In this document: piece by piece, positions 1-7,698 of the stretch | Numbering within the stretch: position 1 is the stretch's first letter | Layout of the letters: each line of letters opens with the position of its first letter | NCBI GenBank assembly: GCA_964459165.1 | Contig: CAYWKM010000005.1 | Coordinates: 1 to 42,296, forward strand | Length of the DNA: 42,296 nucleotides | DNA from: RGIG4074 sp964459165 | Lineage (GTDB): Bacteria > Bacillota > Clostridia > Christensenellales > Borkfalkiaceae | Direction of reading: 5' to 3' | Program-made: the position numbers and the translations under genes | The notes under the pieces: generated by a model | What the model was told of the DNA's origin: nothing | Databases searched by the model: none | Seen by the model: the letters and a program-made list of their open reading frames with translations, nothing else

Positions 1-147
1 CTTTGCTTCCTTTTTCGGACGGACGGGCGGCGGAAATTTCATGAGAGGCGCGGGAAGTACGCCTGCGGCTATAAGACGAAACAAAAGAAAATCGCATGGA
101 TAACGACAAAAAACGAATCACGATAAAAGGATAAAAGAGGGGAGAAG
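1..147. other. Left edge, no assignable gene
   Basis: No gene can be assigned. Forward frame 2 is open from the edge to TAA at 101-103 and frame 1 to TAA at 124-126, so the last 30-40 codons of an upstream gene could end in either. Frame 3 stops at 42-44. The stretch is purine-rich toward the next start. Confidence 0.4.
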
Positions 148-318
148 ATGGCGATTCATCACGACAAGCGCGCGTACGGCAATCTCGAAAGGCTGAATCG
201 GGAGATGAGCGAGGAAGAGATTTTTCTTGCGCTCCGCAAGCTCAACGCGCCCGAAAACGCGCGGACGGAGGAGGAAAAGGAAGAAAACGAAGGGGAAAAA
301 GGGGACGGCGACGGCTGA
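148..318 (+). CDS. Small acidic hypothetical protein, 56 aa
   Basis: I do not recognise a family. The reading frame starts with ATG at 148, directly after a purine-rich Shine-Dalgarno sequence (AGAGGGGAG, about 136-144), and ends with TGA at 316-318. The N-terminal half (residues 1-33) looks like a short amphipathic helical domain containing NLERLNREMSEEE. The C-terminal third is a nearly uncharged-free tail of Glu, Lys, Gly and Asp and is probably disordered. There is no signal peptide or membrane segment, so it should be cytosolic. A GC-rich terminator follows within 25 bases, which supports this as the true end of a transcription unit. It could be the last gene of an operon whose earlier genes lie to the left. 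Support rests on the ribosome site, stop and terminator, not on homology. Confidence 0.5.
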   Translation: MAIHHDKRAYGNLERLNREMSEEEIFLALRKLNAPENARTEEEKEENEGEKGDGDG

Positions 319-342
319 TTTTTCCTGCGGGAGCTTCCCGAT

Positions 343-372
343 CCCGCCCGCCCGGGGGAGGGCGGGTTTTTT
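343..372 (+). terminator. Rho-independent terminator
   Basis: Arms CCCGCCC (343-349) and GGGCGGG (360-366) are followed by six T (367-372). It lies 24 bases after the stop of the 56-aa gene. Confidence 0.85.
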
Positions 373-669
373 GTCGCGAGGCGGTTCGGAGGGAGTCCCT
401 TCCGTCGTCGGCGGAGGCGGGGCTCGCCGTCTCTTTTCCTTTTAAGGAGACGGAGCAAGGAGACGGAGCGAGGGAAAAAGGGGATTCTTCCTTCGGGAGC
501 GTTTGCGTAAGATCGCTCGGGCTGTCTGCGGCAGGCTCCGTTTTTTTCAAAAGATACGCTTCGGACGGCGGAAAATTCGATTTGTTTCGTTCGTTTGTAA
601 CAAAAAATTTTTTTTCGGACGGAAATATTCTTTAAATTTGTGAAATTATAAATTTTTTCAAAAAAAGCC
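373..669. other. Intergenic stretch without a gene
   Basis: No credible coding frame. It holds a 13-base tandem duplication, AAGGAGACGGAGC at 444-456 and 457-469. The first copy also forms an inverted repeat with CCGTCTC at 427-433. From about 590 the sequence becomes very AT-rich, as expected for an UP element in front of the promoter at 670. Confidence 0.5.
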
Positions 670-697
670 TTGACAAAAAATTTCTTTTCGCTATAAT
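670..697 (+). promoter_or_regulatory. Consensus sigma-A promoter of the lipoprotein gene
   Basis: TTGACA at 670-675 and TATAAT at 692-697, 16 bases apart, with AT-rich DNA upstream. The leader of about 75 bases contains a weak hairpin (GACAAA 719-724 with TTTGTC 746-751) and the ribosome site GGAGG at 770-774. Confidence 0.85.
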
Positions 698-780
698 ATA
701 AGTATGTATCTTGTAGGAGACAAACCTTAAAGATAAAAAAGTGTTTTTGTCAAATTAAAATTATTAAATGGAGGAAAGTT

Positions 781-2421
781 ATGAAACACTTAAAGTTCTT
801 AACGATTGCGGTTGCTTCCGTTATGGCGGTAAGCGCGTTTGCGCTTGCAAGCTGTGATAAGAACAACAACGACGACGACGGCGGCGGCGGCGGCGGCGGC
901 GACGGCGGCAGCAACGGAGCGGCAATCCTTACAGACACGAGCATTCAAAGCAAAATTATTTCCGCTTATACCTTTGAAAACGGCGGAAGCGCAGTCGACG
1001 CTTATACCGGAGAGGCTCTCTCCCAGTATGACGTCACCTTGTCCGATGATTCGACGGTTACCGGCAAGGACGGGAAGGGCATTTCGTCCGGCGACGTAAG
1101 CATGACGCTTCCCAAATTCCAGGATGCGGTCACCGTAGACTCGGGCTTCTCGTTCACCTTTATGAGCTACAGCGAGGAGTCTCTCAGCGACTGGAACGTC
1201 CTGTTGACTTCCGATTACTTCATCATGACCTACGGCAACCTTTCCAGCCCCAGCGCCTATCCTGCCATTGCTTCGGAAATCGGCAGAGGCGCGTACTCCG
1301 CAGAAATGTTTGCGGCGGCAAAGGAGGCGGGGCTTACCACAGCGGATCTCGTAAAATATAACACCTACTCCGGCTATAACGCGGGCGTTGTAGAGGGCGA
1401 GTCCGATACGGATGCTTCCAAGTCCCTCTATGCGGAAATGGTAGGAACATGGCAGGTTATGACGGTCGTCGTTACCGATAATTCCGTTCGTTTTTATCGT
1501 AACGGCGCGCTCTCCTACGTATACGGCTCCACTATCGTAAAAGATTATGCCGAATTCCTGTTGGAGGATGTGCACGATCTCGACGGCGGCGACAGCTCTG
1601 CAATTAAAATGTTCACCGGCGCAGGCGGAAATATCGACAATTTGATCTTCGGCACCGCGCTTAGCGCGCAGCAGGTCATTGCTCTTTATAACGATTTAAC
1701 GGACAGTTCCCTCACGGCGGACGATGCTATTTTACAGGACGCCGACGAATCTGCAAAGACCGACATTGCGGCTCAGGCGTTGATCAACGCTGTTGCGGAG
1801 AGATCGAGCGCAATCGGCGCTATCTTCGATGAAGAACTCGCTAAGGTTACGCCTCTGACTACCGTTGGTTTGGAAGACGCGAGCACCGCTTGGTGGTCGG
1901 TATTCCAGCCGGTAAAATTTGCCGACGGCTCCAAGACGATGAAGATCACCTATCTGCAGAAGACGTCCGAAGAGGCTAATTGGAAGGGTACTTCCACCAT
2001 TCTCTACACGGGCGACGCGGAAGAGCAAGGAATTGTAAGAACGGACGCTTACGGTTGGGCAGGTACCGCCGCAGGCGAGGATTGGGCTTACACCTCCGAC
2101 AACGATTTCAATTGGGATTACATGAAGAATGTTATTAACGGCTCTCTCGTCGTGGAGACCGTTACCATCAACGACGACGGCACGATCACCTTGAGAAAGG
2201 ACATTACGCCTTTGGATGCCGGCGCGTCCTATGAAGGTACCGCTTCCGGAAAACTGTCCGACGGTTCTGCTTATGAGGCGACGAGTACTTTGGAAGTTGC
2301 GGAAAGCTACTTCGTAGAATACACGATTAGCGGCGTTCCCACCGACGGACTCTACATCTCCTTCTGTCTGGAAGGCGCATACATCGCGATCACTTCCGTA
2401 GAAGGCGGCGTACTTGCATAA
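781..2421 (+). CDS. Secreted lipoprotein with LamG/concanavalin A-like domain
   Basis: The 546-aa product begins with a lipoprotein signal peptide. Its lipobox (ALASC) puts the lipidated cysteine at residue 25, so it should be anchored on the outer face of the membrane. A low-complexity linker of Asn, Asp and Gly (28-46) follows. Residues about 55-305 read as a LamG/concanavalin A-like beta-sandwich: TYTFENGG start, a GTWQVMTVVV strand, RFYRNG, and the closing IDNLIFGTALSAQQV typical of these folds. Residues about 360-546 form a second, beta-rich domain with many Thr, Gly and Asp residues that I do not recognise. LamG folds usually bind carbohydrate, so a role in glycan binding at the cell surface is an inference. 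Strong promoter, GGAGG ribosome site and a terminator at 2446 make it a single-gene unit that is probably well expressed. No catalytic residues are evident. Confidence 0.85.
   Translation: MKHLKFLTIAVASVMAVSAFALASCDKNNNDDDGGGGGGGDGGSNGAAILTDTSIQSKIISAYTFENGGSAVDAYTGEALSQYDVTLSDDSTVTGKDGKGISSGDVSMTLPKFQDAVTVDSGFSFTFMSYSEESLSDWNVLLTSDYFIMTYGNLSSPSAYPAIASEIGRGAYSAEMFAAAKEAGLTTADLVKYNTYSGYNAGVVEGESDTDASKSLYAEMVGTWQVMTVVVTDNSVRFYRNGALSYVYGSTIVKDYAEFLLEDVHDLDGGDSSAIKMFTGAGGNIDNLIFGTALSAQQVIALYNDLTDSSLTADDAILQDADESAKTDIAAQALINAVAERSSAIGAIFDEELAKVTPLTTVGLEDASTAWWSVFQPVKFADGSKTMKITYLQKTSEEANWKGTSTILYTGDAEEQGIVRTDAYGWAGTAAGEDWAYTSDNDFNWDYMKNVINGSLVVETVTINDDGTITLRKDITPLDAGASYEGTASGKLSDGSAYEATSTLEVAESYFVEYTISGVPTDGLYISFCLEGAYIAITSVEGGVLA
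862..900 (+). repeat. Triplet repeats AAC3-GAC3-GGC7
   Basis: Three consecutive triplet runs, AAC x3 (862-870), GAC x3 (871-879) and GGC x7 (880-900), encode the Asn-Asp-Gly linker after the lipidated cysteine. Length changes here would keep the frame and alter only the spacer. Confidence 0.9.
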
Positions 2422-2445
2422 AAGCAAGCGTAAATAAAAAAAATC

Positions 2446-2474
2446 GGTCGACCCGAAAGGGTCGGCCTTTTTTT
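2446..2474. terminator. Bidirectional terminator between convergent genes
   Basis: Arms 2446-2454 and 2459-2467 (9 bp, one G-U pair) close a GAAA tetraloop. A T tract follows at 2468-2474 and an A tract precedes it (2436-2443), so it can work on both strands. The T tract includes part of the stop codon of the convergent gene. Confidence 0.85.
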
Positions 2475-3153
2475 ACGCCATGTCGAAGGTGCAAAATTCA
2501 TAATTTCTGTCCCGATAATAATCGATGATATCGGGCAACGCCTCCGCCGTGGCGGATTTATCCGTCGCGTCGTGGAAGAGCATGATAATTTTTTTTCTGT
2601 CCGCGCCGGACTGTACGGCGCGTTCGTACAATTGCCGCGCCGTCGGATGCGCCGATTCGCTGTCGCCGCAAAGGGCGTTCCAATCGACGTAGACGTATCC
2701 CTTTTTTTTCACCTCCGAGGCAAAGCGTTCGTCCGCCATAAAGCTCCCGCCCGGAAAGCGATACAATCGCGTGTAGATTCCGATCGATTGCAGCACGCGG
2801 GAGCATTTTTCGACGTCGCAAAGGAGCGCCGTCGGCGACGCGTAGATTTGCTTATAATCGTGTGAATAAGAATGAATGCCGACGCTGTTTCCCTCCTCGA
2901 CGATTCTTTGCGTCAGGGCGGGGCGGTACTCCACGTGGCTTCCCACGACAAAGAAGGTGCCGTTCACCTTCTTTTCCTTTAAAACGTCGAGAATCTTCGG
3001 CGTTACGCGGTCGCTGGGGCCGTCGTCGAAGGTCAGATAAATGCAGGAGCTCTCTTCGGCGGAGGCAAAGCGGGCGGGATGAAAACGGAAGCAGAACATC
3101 GAGGTAAGCATGACCAATAAAAAGGTCGCGACGCAGGCAAAATATTTATTCAT
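2473..3153 (-). CDS. Secreted polysaccharide deacetylase (NodB family)
   Basis: The 226-aa protein has an N-terminal hydrophobic segment (4-22) that acts as signal peptide or anchor, then a NodB-homology domain filling the rest. The family motifs are visible in order: TFDDGPS with Asp43-Asp44, HSYSH with metal-binding His94 and His98, RFPGGS, the DWN region, and a final LFHDA with the conserved His. These enzymes remove acetyl groups from N-acetylglucosamine or N-acetylmuramic acid with a divalent metal, here outside the cell, most likely on peptidoglycan. The length is typical for a minimal one-domain enzyme of the PdaA/PdaB type. It runs opposite to its neighbours, converging on the shared terminator at 2446 and diverging from galK. 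No good Shine-Dalgarno sequence precedes the ATG, so the exact start is less certain than the family. Confidence 0.9.
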   Translation of the reverse strand: MNKYFACVATFLLVMLTSMFCFRFHPARFASAEESSCIYLTFDDGPSDRVTPKILDVLKEKKVNGTFFVVGSHVEYRPALTQRIVEEGNSVGIHSYSHDYKQIYASPTALLCDVEKCSRVLQSIGIYTRLYRFPGGSFMADERFASEVKKKGYVYVDWNALCGDSESAHPTARQLYERAVQSGADRKKIIMLFHDATDKSATAEALPDIIDYYRDRNYEFCTFDMA

Positions 3154-3186
3154 ACCATATAATTTGGTTATTTTTTCTTTTTAATA

Positions 3187-3215
3187 TTTACAAAGCCTTC
3201 GGATTATGATATAAT
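3187..3215 (+). promoter_or_regulatory. Sigma-A promoter of galK-galM
   Basis: TTTACA at 3187-3192 and TATAAT at 3210-3215 with a 17-base spacer, about 80 bases before the galK start. It lies in the divergent region shared with the deacetylase gene. Confidence 0.75.
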
Positions 3216-3293
3216 ATAAACCGACGACGGGCGTTTTTCCGAAGCGTCGACGGCGTTCCGCCTTGAAGGACTCGGAGCGGAAGAGGGGATTTT

Positions 3294-4517
3294 ATGGATA
3301 TCAGCGATTATTACGGCGAAAACGCCGATCGGGAGGAGATTGCGGAGAGATACGCGAAGGTGAGGGAAAAGGCGTTCTCTTTGATGAAAAAGGAGCCCGA
3401 TTTCTTTTTTTCCTCTTCGGGAAGGGCGGAAATTATCGGCAATCATACCGATCACGAAAGGGGGAAGGTCGTCGTTTCCGCAATCACGTGCGACGTCGTC
3501 TGCGCGGTAAAAAAGCGCGACGACAAACGCATCGAAATTTATTCCGAAGGCTTCGCGCCCATTCGCTTTTCCCTGAACGATACGGAACCCCGCGCCGACG
3601 AAAGGGGAAGGAGCGTCGCGCTCGCGCGCGGCGTCATGGCGGCGTTGAAAAAGCGCAAATATCGTTTCGGCGGCTTTACCGCCTATACGCAGAGCAACAT
3701 CTTTCGCGGGGCGGGCGTTTCCTCCTCGGCGGCGTTCGAGGTGCTTCTCGCCGAGATCGTCAACCATATCTATCTGGGCGGCGCGCTCACCGCGTACGAC
3801 AAGGCCGCCGTCGGACAGTTCGCCGAAAACGTCTACTTCGGCAAGCCGTGCGGGCTTCTCGATCAGACGGGCGTCGCTTTGGGCGGTATGAACGCAGTCG
3901 ACTTCAAGGATCCCCTCCGTCCCGTCTGCGAACGGCTTACGCCGCCCGAGGGCTATACCGTCGTCATCGTCAATTCGGGGGGAAGCCATGCCGCGCTCAC
4001 CGAGCATTACGCCGCCATCCGCGCGGAGATGGAGCAGGTCGCGGCGTATTTTCATAAGAAGGTTCTGCGGGAGGTTTCCTATAAAGAATTTTTCGCCTCT
4101 CTTCCCGCGCTGAGGGGCAAGGTAAGCGAAAGGGCGCTTCTGCGGGCGTTCCACTTCTTCGACGAGAACCGTCGGGTGGAGCTGGCGGCGGACGCGCTGA
4201 AAAGGGGCGATACGGCTGCCTTTTTAAAGCAAATCGACGAGAGCGGACAGAGCAGTCTCGTCTGTCTGCAAAACGCTTTCGTCCCGGGGAGCGTAATCCA
4301 GCCGATTCCTCTCGCCATGAAAATCTCCAAGGAGATCGTCAAGGACGGAGCCGTCCGCCTCCACGGAGGGGGCTTCTGCGGCACGATCCTCGCGTACGTC
4401 GCCGACGGCGAGGCGAGCGGTTACCAAGAGGAAATGGCGAAGGTATTCGGAAAGGAGAACGTCTTTTCCACTCAAACAAGAAATATCGGCGCGAGCGTCA
4501 TCGACTTGCAGCCGTAA
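3294..4517 (+). CDS. galK: Galactokinase (GHMP kinase family)
   Basis: A 407-aa GHMP kinase that would phosphorylate galactose with ATP in the Leloir pathway. Visible motifs are the sugar-binding signature GRAEIIGNHTDH (43-54), the ATP-binding glycine/serine loop GAGVSSSAAFEV (about 142-153), and the C-terminal GHMP motif LHGGGFCGT (about 353-361). The length fits bacterial galactokinases. In the first motif Asn50 stands where classical enzymes have Glu (GEHTDY), a variant I associate with clostridial members annotated as galactokinases. The start is set by AAGAGGGG at 3281-3288, five bases before ATG. The next gene, 17 bases downstream, is an aldose epimerase, which supports galactose use. 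No galT or galE is in the window. Another sugar kinase of the family is the main alternative. Confidence 0.88.
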   Translation: MDISDYYGENADREEIAERYAKVREKAFSLMKKEPDFFFSSSGRAEIIGNHTDHERGKVVVSAITCDVVCAVKKRDDKRIEIYSEGFAPIRFSLNDTEPRADERGRSVALARGVMAALKKRKYRFGGFTAYTQSNIFRGAGVSSSAAFEVLLAEIVNHIYLGGALTAYDKAAVGQFAENVYFGKPCGLLDQTGVALGGMNAVDFKDPLRPVCERLTPPEGYTVVIVNSGGSHAALTEHYAAIRAEMEQVAAYFHKKVLREVSYKEFFASLPALRGKVSERALLRAFHFFDENRRVELAADALKRGDTAAFLKQIDESGQSSLVCLQNAFVPGSVIQPIPLAMKISKEIVKDGAVRLHGGGFCGTILAYVADGEASGYQEEMAKVFGKENVFSTQTRNIGASVIDLQP

Positions 4518-4534
4518 AAGGAGGAGTATTTTTT

Positions 4535-5581
4535 ATGATAACGACATCGGTATTCGACAAAATGGAAGACGGCAGAGAGGTAATCGCTTACACGCTCGCC
4601 GACGGCGACAAAAAAGCGGTCGTTCTGAACTACGGGGGCATTATTCAGAGCATCGTCGTTCCCGACAGAAACGGCAATCCCGTAGACGTGATTCTCGGCT
4701 ACGACAATATCGCGGGCTATCTGAACAACGGCGGGTTTCTTTCCGCGCTCATCGGGCGGTTCGGAAACCGCATCGGCGAGGGAAAGCTGACGATCGACGG
4801 CGAAAAGTATCAGCTCTACAACAACGACCGCGGCAATCATCTGCACGGCGGAAGGGTAGGCTTCAACAGAAAGTTCTGGGACGTGGAGATTCTGTGCGAA
4901 AAATGCAATAAGATCAAGCTCTCCTATGTTTCTCCCGACGGAGAGGAGAATTATCCCGGCACGCTGAAAGTGGAGGTCGTCTATTCCTTTAAGGACGGGG
5001 AATTTGCCATCGAGTACACCGCCGAGACGGACAAGAAGACGGCGGTCAATCTCACCAACCACGCTTACTTCAATCTGAACGGTCAGCAGGACGGAAGCAT
5101 TCTCGACAACGTTTTGAGAATCGATTCCGACAGGATCACGCCCACCAATCCCACGATGATCCCCGTGGGCGGCTTCAAGGCGGTAAAGGGAACCGCGTTC
5201 GACTTCAACGAGCCCAAGGAAATCGGACGGGATATCGAAGCGGACGATATCGACTTAAAGCAGGGCAACGGCTACGATCATTGCTACGTCCTCAAAAATA
5301 AATGCGGGGAAAAATGCTTGTACGCGGTCGCTCAAAGCAAAAAGACGGGAATCAAGATGAGCTGCTATACCGATATGCCCGCCGTGCAGTTCTATGCGGG
5401 GAACGGACTTTGTCAGGACGGCAAGGGCGGCGTTCATTACGGAAAACGCTCGGGCTTCTGTTTGGAAACGCAGTGTATTCCCAACAACGTGAACGTACCC
5501 GAATACGCGGCTCTCGGTTCCTCCCTTCTCGACAAGGGAGAGAGGTACCATTTTACCGCTTCCTATCAATTCGAGGCATAA
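4535..5581 (+). CDS. galM: Aldose 1-epimerase (mutarotase)
   Basis: The 348-aa protein interconverts the alpha and beta anomers of galactose or glucose, supplying alpha-galactose to GalK. Family residues are present: NHLHGG with His104, the catalytic base region LTNHAYFNL with His176, GYDHCYVL with the substrate-binding Asp, and the catalytic Glu311 in CLETQCIPNN near the C terminus. Length and order match GalM. A clear ribosome site (AAGGAGGAG, about 4518-4526) precedes the ATG, and the gene follows galK by 17 bases, so the two are co-transcribed. A perfect terminator lies 41 bases after its stop, which closes the operon. No signal peptide; the enzyme is cytosolic. Confidence 0.95.
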   Translation: MITTSVFDKMEDGREVIAYTLADGDKKAVVLNYGGIIQSIVVPDRNGNPVDVILGYDNIAGYLNNGGFLSALIGRFGNRIGEGKLTIDGEKYQLYNNDRGNHLHGGRVGFNRKFWDVEILCEKCNKIKLSYVSPDGEENYPGTLKVEVVYSFKDGEFAIEYTAETDKKTAVNLTNHAYFNLNGQQDGSILDNVLRIDSDRITPTNPTMIPVGGFKAVKGTAFDFNEPKEIGRDIEADDIDLKQGNGYDHCYVLKNKCGEKCLYAVAQSKKTGIKMSCYTDMPAVQFYAGNGLCQDGKGGVHYGKRSGFCLETQCIPNNVNVPEYAALGSSLLDKGERYHFTASYQFEA

Positions 5582-5622
5582 TCGAAAAAGGAGAGGCTCG
5601 TTTTTCACGGACGGCTGCGCTC

Positions 5623-5665
5623 AGCCCGAACCGAACGCCTAAAAGGCGTTCGGTTCGGGCTTTTT
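5623..5665 (+). terminator. Perfect 18-bp terminator of galK-galM
   Basis: Arms 5623-5640 and 5644-5661 pair without a mismatch around an AAA loop, followed by T residues to 5665. Confidence 0.95.
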
Positions 5666-5669
5666 CCTT

Positions 5670-5724
5670 TTAAAACGATTCGGAGCCCCGCGTCGAGGGG
5701 AACGGTTTTTCTCCCGTCGGCATA
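5670..5724 (+). repeat. 55-bp direct repeat, left of gap
   Basis: Positions 5670-5724 are identical to 5825-5879. The copies touch both sides of the 100-N gap, so this is most simply one genomic sequence present at the ends of two contigs, not a biological repeat. Confidence 0.9.
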
Positions 5725-5824
5725 NNNNNNNNNNNNNNNNNNNNNNNNNNNNNNNNNNNNNNNNNNNNNNNNNNNNNNNNNNNNNNNNNNNNNNNNNNNN
5801 NNNNNNNNNNNNNNNNNNNNNNNN
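5725..5824. other. Scaffold gap of 100 N
   Basis: Exactly 100 N, the usual placeholder for a gap of unknown length. Because the flanks are the same 55 bases, the true gap may be zero or negative. Confidence 0.98.
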
Positions 5825-5879
5825 TTAAAACGATTCGGAGCCCCGCGTCGAGGGGAACGGTTTTTCTCCCGTCGGCATA
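5825..5879 (+). repeat. 55-bp direct repeat, right of gap
   Basis: Second copy of 5670-5724. It is followed by an inverted ATATAC (5877-5882) / GTATAT (5890-5895) pair and then by the ZIP gene. I see no convincing promoter here. Confidence 0.9.
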
Positions 5880-5915
5880 TACATAAAGCGTATATACTTT
5901 CACGGAGAAAAACAA

Positions 5916-6677
5916 ATGCAATGGCTTTCTTGTTTCCCTTCGCCCTTGCTCGCGCTGGCGGCCTCTCTCTTCACATACGCCATGACCGCGTGCGGCGCGG
6001 CGATGGTGTTTTTGTCCCGCCGGCTCGACCAAAGGGCGATCACGTTCATGACCGGCGCGGCGGCGGGAATTATGATCGCGGCGAGCTTCTTTTCGCTGCT
6101 CCTGCCCGCGATCGGGTACGAAACCGCTCTTCCCTCGTTTTTTACGATCACGGTCGGTTTTCTTTTGGGAGGCGCGTTCATCGGCGCGTCCGATTTCTTT
6201 TTACAAAAGATACGCGTCGGGGAGGAACGCCGCAGCGGCGTTCTCCTGTACGGAGCGGTGACGCTGCATAACGTGCCGGAGGGGCTCGCGGTCGGCGCGG
6301 CCTTCGCCTGCGCTTCGGCGGGCGATACGCAGAGCTTTTTAACCGCCTGCCTGTTCGCTCTCGGCGTCGGAATACAGAATTTCCCCGAAGGGGTATGCGT
6401 GGCGTATTCTCTGCGCGGCGAAGGGGAGAGCTTGAAGAGAAGCTTCTTCTTTTCGCAGCTGTCCGGCTCGGTCGAGGTATTCGCCGCCGTAGCGGGAGCG
6501 TTTCTTACGACTGCCGACGGAATCATGCCTTGGACGCTTTCCTTTTCGGCGGGCGCGATGATCGCCGTGACCTGTTCGGAGCTTATTCCCGAGGCGTTTT
6601 CCCAAAGCAAGGGGCTCGCTTCCTTCGGAGTAATCGTCGGATTTGCGATCATGACGGCGCTCGATCTGGCGCTATGA
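5916..6677 (+). CDS. ZIP family divalent metal transporter
   Basis: A 253-aa integral membrane protein with about eight hydrophobic segments. It matches the ZIP family of zinc and other divalent metal importers, nearest to the bacterial GufA/ZupT branch. The metal-site motifs are visible: HNVPEG (His118, Glu122) in the fourth membrane segment and QNFPEG (Gln154, Glu158) in the fifth; Gln at the latter position is usual in the GufA branch. It should carry Zn2+ or related ions into the cytosol. The cytosolic loop before segment four is short and lacks a His-rich stretch. The start is chosen by GGAG at 5904-5907, eight bases before ATG. The following dehydrogenase is 69 bases away with no terminator between, so the pair may share a transcript, but no functional link is apparent. 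Confidence 0.9.
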   Translation: MQWLSCFPSPLLALAASLFTYAMTACGAAMVFLSRRLDQRAITFMTGAAAGIMIAASFFSLLLPAIGYETALPSFFTITVGFLLGGAFIGASDFFLQKIRVGEERRSGVLLYGAVTLHNVPEGLAVGAAFACASAGDTQSFLTACLFALGVGIQNFPEGVCVAYSLRGEGESLKRSFFFSQLSGSVEVFAAVAGAFLTTADGIMPWTLSFSAGAMIAVTCSELIPEAFSQSKGLASFGVIVGFAIMTALDLAL

Positions 6678-6746
6678 ACGGACGAAATTTCAAGAATCGA
6701 TGGATTTTCCGAATAAAAAGCGTCGAATTGGCAATACTTTCCCTAT

Positions 6747-7595
6747 ATGGAAAACGCAGAGAACGAAATCAAACAGGATGAAAACGAAGAGAGGGTCTTT
6801 TCCGGTTCGGCGGTCGCGCTCGTGGTGGGCGCGTCGTCCGGAATCGGATTGGAGGTCGCGGCAAAGCTGGCTTCCGCCGGCTATAAGACGGTCAATATTT
6901 CCCGCTCCGTCTGTCCGTCGGAAAGAATACGCAGCGTCTCCGCCGATATTTCTCAGGGGAGCGAGCTCGAGGAGGCGGTCAAAAGCGTGGGGGAAGACTA
7001 CGGGCGCATCGACGTGCTCGTCTATTCGGCGGGCTTTTCGATGGCGGCTCCCGTGGAATACGTAAAGGAAAGAGATTACCGTTACCTCTTCGAAATCAAT
7101 TACTTCGGCGCGCTCCGCTGCGCGCAGGCGGCGATTCCCTTCATGAAGGAGGGCGGCGGCAAGATTTTGTTCGTCGGGTCGCTCGCGGGCGTTCTGCCCG
7201 TTCCCTTCGACGGGTTTTATTCCTCCTCGAAGGCGGCGCTCGATCTGCTCGCCAAAGAGCTGAGGCTGGAATTGAAGCCGTATAAGATATACGTGACCTC
7301 CGTTCAGCCGGGCGGAACCGCGACGGGCTTTACCTTTAAGAGAAAGGTTTATTCCGACGAGGAAAACGGAGGATATTATAAAGACGTAAACAAAGCGGTC
7401 GCCGCGCTGGGGAATATGGAGCAGGGAGGAATGTCCGCCGTGGCGGTCGCCGATTGCATCGTAAACGCCGTAAAGAGCGACAATCCGCCGATTACGCTCG
7501 CCTGCGGGGGAAAGACCAAGGGATATCGTCTCATGGATAAATGGCTGCCCGAGCGATTCGTTTCGATGTTAAACGCAAAGAGCTATAATCAATAA
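6747..7595 (+). CDS. Short-chain dehydrogenase/reductase
   Basis: A 282-aa classical SDR. Residues 28-34 (GASSGIG) form the nucleotide-binding turn, the NSAG-type motif appears as YSAG near residue 93, the catalytic Ser lies in VGSLAG, and Tyr158 with Lys162 (YSSSK) complete the active site. PGG follows where SDRs hold the nicotinamide. The protein should use NAD(P)H to reduce or oxidise a carbonyl or hydroxyl group. The sequence resembles 3-ketodihydrosphingosine reductase-like and other SDRs acting on lipids, but the substrate cannot be read from it. The first 20 residues are an acidic extension before the Rossmann fold. No Shine-Dalgarno sequence precedes ATG 6747 and no alternative start codon lies close, so initiation is weakly supported. 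A terminator follows five bases after the stop. Confidence 0.88.
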   Translation: MENAENEIKQDENEERVFSGSAVALVVGASSGIGLEVAAKLASAGYKTVNISRSVCPSERIRSVSADISQGSELEEAVKSVGEDYGRIDVLVYSAGFSMAAPVEYVKERDYRYLFEINYFGALRCAQAAIPFMKEGGGKILFVGSLAGVLPVPFDGFYSSSKAALDLLAKELRLELKPYKIYVTSVQPGGTATGFTFKRKVYSDEENGGYYKDVNKAVAALGNMEQGGMSAVAVADCIVNAVKSDNPPITLACGGKTKGYRLMDKWLPERFVSMLNAKSYNQ

Positions 7596-7599
7596 GAGA

Positions 7600-7640
7600 A
7601 AAACGCGGAGGAAGGTTTGTTTCTTCCGCGTCGCGTTTTT
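7600..7640 (+). terminator. Terminator of the dehydrogenase gene
   Basis: Outer arms AAAACGCG (7600-7607) and CGCGTTTT (7632-7639), with a further inner stem of GGAAG and CTTCC, end in a T tract. It isolates the next promoter from upstream transcription. Confidence 0.8.
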
Positions 7641-7663
7641 AAGAGATTTTTCTCAAAAATGAT

Positions 7664-7692
7664 TTGACAAACGCGGATAAAATCAATATAAT
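7664..7692 (+). promoter_or_regulatory. Consensus promoter of the pheST operon
   Basis: TTGACA at 7664-7669 and TATAAT at 7687-7692 with a 17-base spacer. Transcription should start near 7699 and enter the T-box leader at once. Confidence 0.9.
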
Positions 7693-7698
7693 AAAACC

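Noticed and set aside
427..469. Operator-like repeats upstream of the lipoprotein gene
   Set aside because: The 13-bp duplication and inverted repeat are more than 200 bases from the promoter and low in complexity, with no known operator match.
5670..5879. 55-bp direct repeats as possible attachment sites of a mobile element
   Set aside because: Nothing but 100 N separates them, and no integrase or transposase is near. Contig-end overlap explains them better.
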